A stretch of 64,000 nucleotides of DNA from Otis tarda (Eukaryota > Chordata > Aves > Otidiformes > Otididae), in contig CM048560.1 in the NCBI GenBank assembly GCA_026413225.1, positions 14,712,001 to 14,776,000 of the forward strand, in the 5' to 3' direction. This document shows positions 12,273 to 24,986 of this stretch, in pieces (the first letter of the stretch is position 1; the number at the start of each line of letters is the position of its first letter). The notes beneath the pieces were generated by a model. It made no database searches. It was not told the DNA's origin and saw nothing but the letters and a program-made list of their open reading frames with translations. Made by a program: the position numbers and the translations under genes.

Positions 12273-12933
12273 CCATCCATATATGCTTACCTGAAACAAA
12301 ATTCCGCAACAACAAGAGCAGTAATCAAATTATGTCCAAACCAGGAGATAGAACGGTTCAGAATTAAGTGGCAAAATAACTCAAAGTCATCCTCAATTAT
12401 CCAAGTCTAACTTTCTCTTAAGGCTGTTCTTCTACCAAAGTACTTAAGGTACTAATCTGACTTGCAGTAAATGTTTATATAACATACCATCAATTTCCTT
12501 TCATCTATACAGTCTTGAAGATACATATTGATGACAAAGCTGTTCAGAAAACGGTGAAGGATCATGCCTTGTATTTTGAGCAGTGTCCTCTGCACAACAG
12601 TCCAACATGCTAGCATTTTCCTTAAGTCCATACAGTTCATCAAATTACTAGTGGTTCAAATAATCAACAAGAATGCAAACGAAACATTTGTCCAACAATT
12701 CCGCAAGTTTCTTTCACAAAAAAAAAAAAAAATAGAGAGGGATTCATATGTAAGACTCCCTATAGGTCAGAGAAACTACGCATCTTTCATGCCTTTCTCT
12801 GACTAGGAAAGGGAACTAGAGCAAGAGTATTCATAAAAGCACCTAAGAACTACAGTATTCTAACTGAATGGCAGCTGAATACCCAAAAAACCCAATGGAA
12901 CAGGTACCACAATAAAAGCGTAGGATGAACATT

Positions 12934-13006
12934 GGACTTAGCAGTGTTAAGGTAATGGCTGAACCTGATCTAAGAGGTCTTTTCCAATCTAAACAATTCT
13001 ACGATC
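12934..13006 (+). mobile_element. CR1 3'-tail fragment
   Basis: The segment ggtaatggctgaacctgatc then taagaggtcttttccaatct and aaacaattctacgatc resembles the 3' end of a CR1 subfamily that terminates in ..ggtcttttccaacctaaatgattctatgatt. Plus strand, about 70 bp, diverged. Opposite in orientation to the nearby copy at 12119. Confidence 0.7.
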
Positions 13007-14185
13007 ATTTTTAAAAACCTCATCCCCCAGTTCTACCAGAAAAACTGACTTCCATGAAAAGGTCATTTTTTTGACAACTTAGGCAATTGGGTTCAGGTTA
13101 ATATTTCTATAGCAGATTTAGAAAGAAATGAGGCTGTGATTCACATGTTTTTGCTCTAAGTTTAGGCCTGCTAGGGCACTGTTAGTGACAACTGGTTTTT
13201 TAATTGTGTATACTTTTACCATAAAAGCTTAGAGGATAACAAAGACAAACTGTCTCTTTCTTCTGTGTATCTAGGTATCTGTTCGGAAAAATACAACGGG
13301 ATAAGATGATGAAAATATCAAGGTCAAAACCAGAACATGTTGCTATGTACTCCAGAAAACAATGACCAGATCTCATAACATCATGACACTTCCAAGCTCT
13401 AAGAATGAAAGGGCAATAATAAGTATTAGTTTGAACAGTTACAGAGTAGGTCAATTTCTACAACGTCTCCTTTACAAAGAACTTAATCAATGATTACAGA
13501 TTCTCTCAAGCTCCAGAAAATCTGAGGAAGACTCATCACTACAATGCCCTGGCTATACCAAAAAACCTCTATTCACAAAAGTTTTAAATTATGCTAAAGA
13601 GAGCTTAACAACAGAACTGAAGCAAAATGAGGACATTAATTCAGACATAAAGAATACTTGAACTCATTTAGCTTCAGGAGATGTGTAACAGAAAAATTAA
13701 CATGTGAGTTTCCATTTGGGATCTAATCACTTCTGAGTCTACAATCTGAACTTGTAAACTGTGCAAGTCTGGAAAAAGTCCTTCCAGGCTCACAATAAAG
13801 AAGACAGTTATGGGAGGATAAATTCAGAAACAACACTGTACTGTGGATTTAGCCTACTTTACACAGGGGTTTTTTTGTGCTATTTAACAGAGGCAGGCAG
13901 AAGAGACATTTGAACACAATCCCAAGCAGCTGCTTAAAAACAAACAAACAAAAAAAAAACCAAACTAGCCCCATTTTCACTGACCTCTACAGAGAATGGC
14001 TTGAATTATATTACTGCATTCAGATTGGGCTTTTTTGGTTTTTTGAGATTTTTTTTTCCAACAGACTCCTTTTTATATATATTACACAGCTAATACGAAA
14101 ATTTTTATAACGGGCAATTGATACTACAGGGACTAGGCCACTACTCAGATCACTGTTTCTTATTAATGAGATCATTTCTGAGAAG

Positions 14186-14229
14186 TCATGTATGGTTGTA
14201 GATGCCTTCATGTATGGTTCTGGATGCCT
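14186..14229. repeat. 22-bp tandem duplication (2 copies)
   Basis: tcatgtatggttgtagatgc-ct is followed directly by a second copy differing at two positions (c for g and g for a). A small local duplication in PTBP2 intron 3. Confidence 0.9.
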
Positions 14230-15475
14230 ACAGACATATCAAGGGGTCTTCCTTGTACAAAATATAAAGAATCAATTCATTTGAAAACTCTCTCACAAAT
14301 GCTTATTCTTTGATAACAACAAAAAAACAACCCCAAGAAAACACAAAACCCAAGCACTAAATCAGCTTAAAAAGGGGGAAAATAAAAACAACTTGAGAAT
14401 GAGAATCTGTATTTGTTAAACACATCAAACTCCCAAGTCCACATAATGGAATCAAAACACACTTTTCCATTTTAAGAATTTCTTGAGAAGAAAATAATTT
14501 CTATTTAAATTTTGAGGCTTCTTAGATGAGCTTCTGTATTTTTTCTTCTGAAACCTCAACATTATAACAATTCTTATTTCAAGTTTTTCCCTTTGATAAA
14601 TTAACTTGCATTTAATTTTCCTGAACTAAAAGTTCCTCCGAAAATACTTGGAAAATTTGGTAACTTGTCCTCTCCCTCCCATTCCCACTGTCCAAATCCA
14701 AACCCTCAAACACAAAACCCAAACTCCTTTTCATTCTAGTTTCTAATTTAAGTAAAGCAAACTGCTGAAGCAGTAATACCCAGGACTGCAGAGGACATAA
14801 AAAAAAAACACCAAAACAAGAAGAGGGATCTCTTTCAGAAGCAGAAGGAAGAAGAGCAGGGGAGAAAAACAAACATTCTTGGGTTATAAAATGGCTATGA
14901 ATGCACTCCACTGCATTTTTCTATAGATTTCAAAGAAGTATTGTCTATTTATCTTTGCTTATAGGATTGCCAACAGAAGTGGTTCTCCTGTCTTCTGTCA
15001 CCACACTCCTCCACCCTCCACTGCACTGAATGTAGCAATTGTGCAGCCACGACTGATCAGTAAGTTGCTCCAAAGGAAAACTACACTTTTTAGCAGTACA
15101 GTGTAATGCTGGATTAGCTCATTCTGCAAGTGTACGAGCATTCACTATGCTCATACAGAGTGGACCAGAAACATGTGGAATTGGGGTTTTCTTCTGCTTG
15201 TGCTAAGGATGTAGGATGAGAAAGCACAGAACTACCCATCCTGGCAACAGCGCCACCACAGGACCCTAAACGTAACATGAAACTGCACCCTGAATCCTAA
15301 TCTTTTACTACTACATTAAAAGGAAAGAGTCTGCTACTATTACCAGCGACTATACTGCTCAGCACATAAATATGTAAAAAGTGATCATGAACATCAAAGC
15401 AGTGAACCAGGCAACTACATGGAAAATCCAGTAACACTCTGATGCCATGAACCAACTCCTCCACATCTCTGAGGA

Positions 15476-15522
15476 AAGAAAAAAAGATGCATGAGGGAAA
15501 AGAAAAAAGAGAAAAAGCAAGA
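15476..15522 (-). promoter_or_regulatory. Pyrimidine-rich tract downstream of exon 3
   Basis: Purine-rich on the plus strand (gaaagaaaaaaagatgcatg, agggaaaagaaaaaagagaa), hence CU-rich in the PTBP2 sense, about 670-720 nt into intron 3. Contains several UCUU-like PTB binding words. Functional role not shown. Confidence 0.3.
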
Positions 15523-16193
15523 CCTCTGAATTGAGCCCTCCAGGGTAATTCAATGCACACTCAACATACAGAAACATTAATGGCAATGGAAGGCATTTCA
15601 GTATGTGCCAATTAATGAAAAGCCTTTATATCTAGTATTGCCAGAAATTTGACTAAAGAACAACCACACTCACTTTGCACTGACATTCTGAGTTTCTAAT
15701 GTTGCGATCTCAGGCTGAAGTAGCAAAGTGAAGTTTCCTGCTCTAGCAGCTTAAATGAGAATGGAGCAAAATTCTGTTTTCCTGAATCAATACTATCCTA
15801 TGAAACTGGCACAGTGTTCTTCCCGTGAATGCCGAGACTCACAGATGTCTATATGTGAAAAAGTTGATGTCATACAGGAGTTCTTAATCTGTTTATCTTT
15901 GCCCTGTAGTTGTGATTCCTTACTCTGAAGGCAACATACAAGTGTAATTTTTCATCCCATCACCCACCAACAATTCAGTGTACAGACACCTGAAAGTTGC
16001 CCCTTGTTTTATAGGATTATTCTTCTCAGATATCCAAGGTTTGTGAGTATATACAAGGTCACTACAGTCTAATGCATGACAACAGTTTATCCCTCTATAG
16101 CACAACGGATTCTCGTTTGAGTGTTCTCCCCTTGTAAACAGGAAATGAGTCCAAATATAAATGAGATTTCTCCTTTGAAACGGCATCACTTAC

Positions 16194-16269
16194 CAGTAAC
16201 TACCATGCTGTTCATGTTAGAGTTCGGGCTATTGAGTACACTGCCTGAAAGAAGTTCGTCAGATCCTCT
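16194..16269 (-). CDS. PTBP2: PTBP2 coding exon 3 (76 nt)
   Basis: Encodes RGSDELLSGSVLNSPNSN and then MNSMVVT plus the first base of Ala39 (residues 14-39), the Ser/Asn-rich linker between the nuclear localisation signal and RRM1. The acceptor is a strong pyrimidine tract (sense ...tctctttcttttttag-like, 16270-16290) and contains UCUU-type elements that PTB proteins themselves bind. The donor is GTAAGT (16188-16193). Length 76 nt gives exit phase 1, so skipping this exon would shift the frame of RRM1. The flanking introns are both about 12.5 kb. Confidence 0.95.
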
Positions 16270-17109
16270 CTAAAAAGAAAGAGACAGTAAGAGATTTTTT
16301 TCCTCTATTTTGTGATTTTAAAAGATGATATTAAAAATGTCAGTTTGACAGGGAAAACCTTTAGAAGAACTTAAGCAAGCATAACCAAACCCATTCAGAT
16401 TTGGTAGACTTCCTCTTCTCAGATAGATGCGACAACTTGAAAACTAAGTAAAGCAGTATATTTACATGGCAATCTTTGAAATAGGAGCAGCTTAAGCACA
16501 GTTGTTTCACCCACCACTGAAATGTAGCCACCTCCAGACACAATGAGAACTGCCGAACAATAACTTTGTCCAGCATTTCAAATTAAAATGCTATAATTAA
16601 ATATATTTAGTTTATTTCAATAGCACTTAAGTTAACTTATTGTTTTAATATTTTATTATACATATATATATAAAATTATTACATCTAGCTTAAATTAAAG
16701 GGAAATCTATACAAAGACAAATATGGAGTTTAGCTCAATTCTAACACCCATCACTATTCTTCACAGGATATGATCAATTGTCATTTTGGGGGCATCCATT
16801 TGTCCTGTAAAACACAATTTAGGGCAGGAAACTACACCTTCACTGTAATTCTTAAAACATGAGAAGTATCAATTAAATGGTCTTTTTGAAAATTACTTGA
16901 AAATGGGTGCAAAAATCAGAGGAGGGTTTATATTGAAAATATACAAGATAATCTTCTCCTCTTAAATTTTTTTGCAAGATGGGCATTTGACATAGCTGAA
17001 GAGGCTTTTGCTTCTTTTCACATTTTTTTTTTCTTTTACTCCCCAACCCCCTCCAACCATCAAGACTTCATCTCTCAAAAAGCCCCCAAAAGATTTAGGT
17101 GATCTTACA

Positions 17110-17130
17110 TTAAATAAATAAATAAATAAA
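17110..17130. repeat. (AAAT)n microsatellite
   Basis: About four to five units of aaat in taaataaataaataaataa, in PTBP2 intron 2. Confidence 0.85.
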
Positions 17131-20100
17131 AGGAATAAACCTATCATCCTTTGAAGATTATCTTTAATTTCTTATCACTTCTTTCCCCACTTCCAAAGAA
17201 TTTCCCCAGCACCATTAACACTAACACAGGTCACCGCTAAAACGGAAATGAGGAAATAAAACAGTTACTACACATCTTTATAAAAGTAAATGATTTTAAT
17301 TCTCTTGTGGACATTATAATAGAATCTCTTAGTGAATACGTTTTACAGGGCACCTCAATATTGTATACTAAATTAACCTGAGGATATCACCTTTACAGGC
17401 AGCAATATGCATAAAATTGAATCTTTAATGACAGTGTATTTTATGACAGCTTACTGTATGTGTGTCCATACACAGAACAGTATGTTAAAGTTTGTTTAAC
17501 ACACACCTGAAAACCAGAGGCTCATAAAAGTAGTATATATGTGTATGCACACACAGAACCATTAAAGTTTACTTAGTTTTCAACATCAGCTCTGAAGCAT
17601 CCTTATACAGTTTATTGAGTACTCTAAGCTCTTAATGGTACACAGCAATCAACAAAGCTGTGCCTATCAAATCAACAACAGATTTCCTTAAAAACTGAGT
17701 TAACGCCTAATACCAAGATTGGGTAGTACCATGAAAAGGACCATGTCTTCTTCTCAATGTAAAAACAGATCTCTAATCAGAAATAACTAAGGAAAAATTT
17801 AGTTGGACAGAACTGAGAAACAACTTAGAGAAGTTATGGAAACTCTCCATTACTCAAACTACATGGCTTTCTACTACAAATACAATACACTAACACAGGT
17901 ACTCAGTATAAGTTGAAACACAAACATTCCTTCTTTCCCTTTAATGTTCTATTTTTCTAATGTAACATTTACATGGGTAGAATATTGCAAAGTTCAAGAT
18001 TACTAGCAGTACTAGGCTACTCAGTGACAACTGCAGTTACTTCTGATCGCAGCTATTTACCCAGCCTTGCTAGGAAGCCCTTGTATGTAGCCTGGCCAGC
18101 TCAACTGCATACACAGAAGTAGCAGCAGAAACTGAATCAGTTCACAGACAGGCATATTAAGATAATTCAGTAGGTTTTTTTTTTTTCCTTAACATGCTAG
18201 GCATTAATTTGCAACAGGACAGCAGTTACTACATAAACAGCTGAAGCATCCCAAGTACCAAATGCCTGCTCTTTTCAAAACCTGTAGGAACTTTACAATT
18301 CTGAAATATCTCAAATGTGAGTTGTCTTCAGCTTCAAAAAGTTACTTACATCAGCAACTGCTGATTAGCAGAATGCAAGAGTGATTACATAAACTTCTGG
18401 TTCCACGTAAATCAGGCTTTCAAAAATCTGTTAATTTCTTAATCCACAGCAGAAAAATCCAGAAGGAGCACCAATTACTCAATAGAGTGGATATTCAGTT
18501 ATTGTATTTGTGTTTCATGAACAGTTAAAAGTGTTTTCTCTTAATTTTGAAACACATCATTTTGCATTTCATTAATATATTCAGAGTCAATCACAAGATT
18601 TTGTCATTACACTTAAAAGTTTTAACAGTTTTGCTTCAGAAGAACAAGTACATGTGAATTCCTTGTATTGGCACGTATCAAATTCTACATTTGTTTTATT
18701 CACATAAATCAGTGTTCATAAGTCTAATTCAGACACACACATTCGTATGCAGAATGCTCTTCCAGTTCCCATGAAATCACAAACATACAGCAAATCTCTG
18801 CTAACTCACTCCCATACATACTTGCCAAGCTTTCAATAAAAGACAAAGATATCTCTTACTGTGTGAGTAATCATCTTATTAGATATACATGGTTATTTTT
18901 CCTTATTGGTTCTTAAGCAGCCTAGACATCTCTGCACTTCATTCAGTATTGAACTTGAAAACCAGCTATGCAGCAAAAGACACATGATGTATCTGGACAC
19001 AGAGTGGTTAAATTACAAAATAAAAACCAGTAACTCCCTGGTAATTGTCACGTACTTCAAAAGGGTTATCTTAAGATGACAGTTGTCTTGTAAAGCGATT
19101 TAATATAAGCATTTCAAGTAAGCCAATGCACACTTAGACTAGCACTACTATGGGACACAAGCACCTCCTGAATTACAGTATATATAAAAATACTTATTTT
19201 ACTTACTTTTATCCAACAGAAGCAAGACTTTACTCAGATTGCAGTTTGTGGCGCTTGGCTTTGTTGTTACATGCATCTTCTTTTAGAGAGTGCTAAGCCA
19301 AAAAGTACTGGCATCTTACTCTAATAGCAAAGCTCTTCTTCACTTCACTATCTCACACACAAATTTCAGAATTATAACCCATTTCCCAAGCACTCTGAAC
19401 ATTTACTAGTCTCATTCTCCAGCAGGCCAGTTCTGCTTGTCAAATCATGCAAAGCAAAGAAACCTTTAAACTAATTTAGGTAAATTCTATTGAGTGTTTC
19501 AGAGATAAGAAAACTAAGCTCAGATCTTTGAAGAACATAGCGAATCTGATTCAGCGGAGAATGGAAGATCCAAGAGCAAAGTTCACTTAACTCTTTTCCC
19601 CATCTGTGCAAACTGCTGTGTTGTAAAGAATCAAAGCAAGTTTGAGACCGTATAACAAGACTGAAGATCACAAACACATACATCACAGAAATGCCCAAAT
19701 CTAAGTTAAAACAACAAGCAAACAAAAAATACCACAATAATTTTATTTCATCATAGACTGTAAATGAAAGTTCCTATAACAGCAACATGGTAGCGACTAA
19801 CTGAACACCTATTTTAGCATGAGAGAAGGAGATCATAAAGGACAAAATAAGAAGTACAAACTGCTATTATACTATTAACAGAGTATCTTCTGAAAGCTAG
19901 ATCTCAACAGCACAAGTTTTCAATGCAGTATTTCTGTTCTTACTAATGTCAAGAACATTAATAGATTAATCTTCCATAAAAGCGAAAGCACTAACTAGTC
20001 AGATCAAAGACATCTAGAGTATTTCTTCATGAAACCAGCAACTGCCACAATACTACTACACAAAATAAACAAGGGAATTGCCAAACTAACTTTTTACAGT

Positions 20101-22211
20101 GAGTTAATCTTAAATTTGTTGCAGTTAATACTGTCCTTTCAATGAAGCCCATGTTACCACACCCTTGCCCCCATGAGAGTATTTCCATCCATGATGTGAA
20201 AACAGCGTGCTAATGTATGGCTTCAATCAATGGATTTACATAAAACTGATATGTAGGATCACTTCCAGAAAAAAGATGAAAAATACACCAACTCAGACTC
20301 TGAATACATATTTCAGAGAGACTTAATAAGATATACAAAAAATTATTTTATCTACTGTAAACTGAAGATATAACTTTGATAACACTAACTCAACTACCCA
20401 AGCTGGATTTACATAGCAGGATTTCAGATTCCGCCCGCCCCCCCCAACCCCCGCCCATAACATACCACTATAAAGCTTCATGCTATCACAGGTTATATGA
20501 AGTAGCTAAGCAATTTCAGGAAGTCATTACAGTCATACTATCCTTCCAGGCTAATTAAAAATTATAATACTTAGAAGCCTTTGCCAACTATTTTTCTCAC
20601 ATTCCAGACAGGTCTTTAAATATTTCAAACATTCCCTGGCTTTTATTACATCCAAGATAAAAAAAAAAATGCAAAGAGTAACAATTTTGGCTTGAGAGTT
20701 ACTGAAGAGGTTTAGTCTTTTAAGCATCAAAGTAGTATTTGATAGCTGTTTATGAAAGAGAATAATTATCAGCTCTTTTCCCATTAATTCAGGGCTATGG
20801 AGACTGATCAGAACTTATGGCTGAATGTAACATAAGAGCGTATTACAGAAGCCTTATCAGCAGCATGTGTAGATGCACCACACTGCTACAAGAACACTAA
20901 ACCAATACTACTAGAAAGAGTAAACAAGTGACAAAAGTGCACTTTGTTAAAAAGTAAACAGCATGATCTAGAATAATTTCATAAATTCCCACTAGAAAAG
21001 ATAAAGAATACACTCAAAGACACTGAAAAACACATTTTCTGATAAATACTCTCATTTGTGGTATTCAAACTTGCTGACACTACAAACCTCACTCAAGAAC
21101 AGGATGCTTTTGCCCCTGCCACTTCTCTCTCTCCCCCCTCCTCCTCTAGATGAAAGAGGAAAGGAGAACTTTAGCTGTACTGCACATTTACCACAGTCAT
21201 TCTCAGCCTACAGGCATGAATTTCCCAAGGGGTATGACAAGCCAGGAGACAGATCTCATGATTTAAAGAAATCTAACAGCACTGTAAAAAACTTCATTTC
21301 TAACAGCATCTGGGAACAATTTAAAAGAAAGAGCCAGAAACCTGACTGTATGGGAGAGGAATAAAAGCATATGAGAATTCCAACCCAGACAGTAAACATT
21401 TCCCTCTAACAGATAAACACTTGTAAATACACTACTTCAATATTCAATGTCTGAATTAACTTTGGGGACTGGATATTGGAAACGATAGCACAACAGACTT
21501 TTAAACTTTTAAATGCAGCATACACAAATTTCATTCAGTTTACATTCATCAGAATATAATGAATGCTTCATTAAACAGGATACATTTTTAATGAAACACT
21601 GCACAAATGCATTCTCCCATACTCTCCAGTGAAGAAATGCTTGACCTGCCTTAGCTCTGACTATACGCACCATTATCAAAACACATAATCCAAACAACCT
21701 AATGACTGGACTGTTACACCTCTCATGTACAGGATCACAGAAGACTCATTCAGGACAGGACAAGCCAAGTCCAAATATACAATCCAAAAGAAATCCCATG
21801 CAGGTTCATAGGTATTTTACAAAGCATACAGTTTAAACTATAAGCTTGTTATCACTTTACATACACGGAGTGCATCTACTTGATTTTTTTTTTTTTAACA
21901 CTACACTATTTAACTATATTAGCATGAAATCTTATTAAATAAGACCATGAACTCCACGGGTGCTTAATAACTCGCTTATACCGCCATTTGCTTTTAATTC
22001 AGTATGACATTACCTGGATACAATATGACCATCTTTCCATACTCATTCTCCGTATTCGCTTTTTTCCCCACTTCACTTCTTTTTCACACTGTCCTCAACC
22101 AACCATACATTGTTTATATAGCCTAACAAGTAACTTCACCACTGTTACACTCATATTTTTTTTCAGGATCTAGGAGAAAATTAAGCCTTTAGTCATTTTT
22201 CTTCCAAGTAT

Positions 22212-22243
22212 ATGCATGATATACACCATGCATGATATACACC
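22212..22243. repeat. Perfect 16-bp tandem duplication
   Basis: atgcatgatatacacc occurs twice head-to-tail without mismatch (22212-22227, 22228-22243), indicating a recent slippage event in PTBP2 intron 2. Confidence 0.95.
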
Positions 22244-23467
22244 ACCTACCTAATTTATGAAAACATACAGAGTTTATAGAAATGGAGAGCGAGTGATCAA
22301 GGGAATCTGAAAAGTCTTTAAGACTGAAAGGAGACAAGTCTCAATTCCTCTGAAAAGCCTACAGGTTCTCAAAAGACAATGTGGAAAAGAGTGAAATGTC
22401 ACAAGGCATCTGAAGATCAAGATGGATTATTAATCCAGAAAGCTAAAGAGTAAAGAACCAAGTCTCCACTTAAACCATGTCATCCAGCCTAATTTGGAAA
22501 CCTTCAAACTTTCAATTGTAATGAAAAACTGCAGGCAAGAGTCTAGAGTCCATAGTTTTTATGAGAAGCTAAAACCAGCAGTATGTACTTGCAACTATGA
22601 AACACACCCAAATCCCTAAATCAAACATTACAGTCCCACTGACAGTGAGTGAAACCACAACCTCATTTGAGCCAACTACCATCAAAAGCAGCAATCCTAC
22701 CTTCTTCCTGGCCCCAGCAACTTGTTCCTGTTCTGTCCTCTCCAGCTCTATACTGCTACAAGCATTTATGCAACCACATGCTTTGGTACAAATCTGACTA
22801 AAAAGGTGTAACTCGTTGTGTCGGCTTAGCTTTAACCTGGTTAAGTTCTCAAGAAAGGTTCGTGAAGTGGCTACCTAAACATTTGTTGCACAACTCTGCA
22901 GTGACAAAGAAAACTGGAATGCAGCTTTATTTGCTTGTGAAAACATGGCCCAAAGCTCCAAGAAATGGGAAAGGTATTTTCATGCTGGTATTGGCTTATA
23001 TTTTTCAAATGGTGCAGGTGATCACATTTCTCTTCCTACAACCACCTCAACAAAGATGCAAATATACGTGTTCTGTTACAAATGAAAAATAGCTGATTTC
23101 CAATTAGCGACAGACATCAAAACATATTAAATAGGTATACTAAGCCTTCCTTACATTGATGCATACTTACTACAGAGCACAAATTTATTTTCAACATTCT
23201 TCCTTTCTCTTCATTTTTAGCTCTCCTTATTTTTCCACATATACTACAGTGGCAGAATGGCATTAAGAAAGAAAAAAATAAACAAACAAATAAAAACAAA
23301 AAAAAACCACCACACCCCTAAGTTACAAAGAAAAAAAGAATTGGAGTAGACTGTTCTGGGAATAAATACAAAAATCATGTTACTGTTAAAAAGAAAGCAG
23401 ATGTCTTTCCTTGTAAGAAGTTATTTTTTGTCACCAGGGTCACGTTGCCCATAACGCTGTTGAAAAG

Positions 23468-24095
23468 TGTCCTGGTTTCGGCAGGGATTCGGTTAACTTT
23501 TCCTCTCAGGAGCTGGTGTGTTTTGTATTTCGTGTGTGAAGAATGTTGATAAAACACCCTGATGATATGAGTTGTTGTTAATGAGACCAAGGACACTGTC
23601 TTTTCCAAGTCTCGCTAATGTGCAGATGCACGAAGCTGAGAGAAAGACAGACAGAATAATTGACTCAGACTGGCCAAAGAGAGTATTCCATGCCATAAAC
23701 GTCATGCTCAGTATATAAATGGGGGTTGGCCAGGGTGGGTATCTGCCTTCCTGGCATCCACCCCTTTCTCTCATTCGCTGGCATCACTCCCTCTAGTTTG
23801 TTGGCCCCCTTTTTTGCTCCTTTGCACGCTGCTTGGTTTTGTTTCCATGACTGCTGCTCGGGACAGGCTGCATCAGTCACTGGGGCATCAGGTGGTGATA
23901 AAACATACATTGTTCACTTTGTATATTTTAATATCCTTATATTCTGTTATTATTGTAGCTTTCTTTTGCTATTTTAGTAAACTATCTTAATCTCAACCCA
24001 CCAATCTTCCTTCCTTCCCAATTTTCTCCCCCTTCCCACTGGGGACGGGGAGGGTGAGTGAGAAACTGTGTGGTAACTCAGGCTAAACCATCACA
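23468..24095 (+). mobile_element. Solo LTR of an ERVL-like endogenous retrovirus
   Basis: A 628-bp unit starting TGTCCTGG and ending CCATCACA (TG...CA termini) is flanked by a perfect 5-bp direct repeat AAAAG (23463-23467 and 24096-24100), the duplication size typical of ERVL-class integrations. A TATATAAA box at about 23712 followed by a pyrimidine-rich segment fits U3-R-U5 in plus orientation. No internal retroviral region, primer-binding site or second LTR follows, so it is a solo LTR left by recombination. It sits in PTBP2 intron 2, antisense to the gene. The short open frames inside it are not viral genes. Class is inferred from the duplication length and general form, not from a database match. 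Confidence 0.88.
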
Positions 24096-24832
24096 AAAAG
24101 ACCAATCCAGATGCCAGTTCTAAACTTCTGAACATGGTCACATTTCATTCTTTCTTCACTGCTAGAATGTTCTGCACATTTCTTCAATGTGCAATGTTGC
24201 TACAATCAAGCATCACTGAACACAAAAGTGTATTTAAAAACATCACCCTAGCTAACACAAAACTAAAACAGTTCCTCCAATTCACAAACAACCCATTTTC
24301 CTCATATCACTGTCCTTACCAGATTCTTTGTCTAATATACTAGCAAACTACTAGTAATTATATTAGACATGCAAAGATAGCTCAAAACTATCGTTCTAAT
24401 ACTTTAAATACAATAAATCACATGGCATTTTTCTGAGTGAGTGACTCAAAGTTTTTTATCCTATCACTTCCTTCCTTTTATTTAAGCATCTAGAACGATA
24501 ACAGTGAAGGCAAAATAGAATTCAGAAAAAGAAGAAATTGAAAGGAAAAAGCTATTTAAATATATCTTCTCATTTCTTAAGTTTAGTCTAATCTTATCTT
24601 CTGAGAACTTGCTAGAATTTCTAACTGACTTTTTTCTACACATATTTTCATTATATAGTGTACAGTTCAAATAAAAAGTCACAACATATCCACAATATTT
24701 GTTTCCACCACAAGAAACTCTCAGTTATCAGTAGCAAAACAGGGTCAGTGTTATATAATTTTGTAAGAGAAGAGATTACCCCTCAGAACCTGAGTTAAAA
24801 AAAAAAGTGGACTATACTTCAAAAATACTTAC

Positions 24833-24986
24833 AGGTACTGCTACTTTGCACTCTCTTTTCTCCATATGCTCGTATCTCTTCTGGTTTTAAGTACGGCTCT
24901 TCCCCAACACCATTATATTTTCCCATGTTAAGTTTCAGCAACCAGGAAAAAGGGGGACTTGTGATGTATTACTGTTCGGAAAACTA
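24833..24986 (-). other. Exon-like interval in PTBP2 intron 2 (possible poison/cassette exon)
   Basis: On the minus strand, a strong acceptor (gtcctgtgttttctag, complement of 24987-25002) is followed by 154 nt and then a strong donor gtaagtat (24825-24832). The interval holds an ATG in excellent context (aacATGG, 24924-24926). It opens a GA-rich 35-codon frame beginning MGKYNGVGEEPYLKPEE and running 5 codons past the donor. If spliced between PTBP2 exons 2 and 3, the exon would place TAG immediately after Lys13, and its length is not a multiple of three, so inclusion would be non-productive. I recognise no protein. It could equally be chance. No transcript evidence is available. Confidence 0.3.

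Larger units (their letters stand above)
3775..16193 (-). other. PTBP2: PTBP2 intron 3 (about 12.4 kb)
   Basis: Phase-1 intron. It contains two antisense-tail CR1 fragments (7473-7780, 12119-12272), a CR1 3'-tail fragment on the plus strand (12934-13006), an old amniote repeat (9630-9728), many poly(A) runs (A19 at 4359, A20 at 6268, A22 at 11719), a T12A13 palindrome at 6385-6409, pyrimidine-rich tracts in the transcript sense (4389-4442, 15476-15522) and an exon-like interval (5444-5556). The rest is AT-rich and shows nothing I can name. Confidence 0.93.

Noticed and set aside
23726-23977. 83-codon plus-strand open frame in the LTR, considered as a retroviral gene piece
   Set aside because: It lies wholly inside the LTR between its defined ends, spans the TATA-proximal and R-like region, and has no gag, pol or env character.
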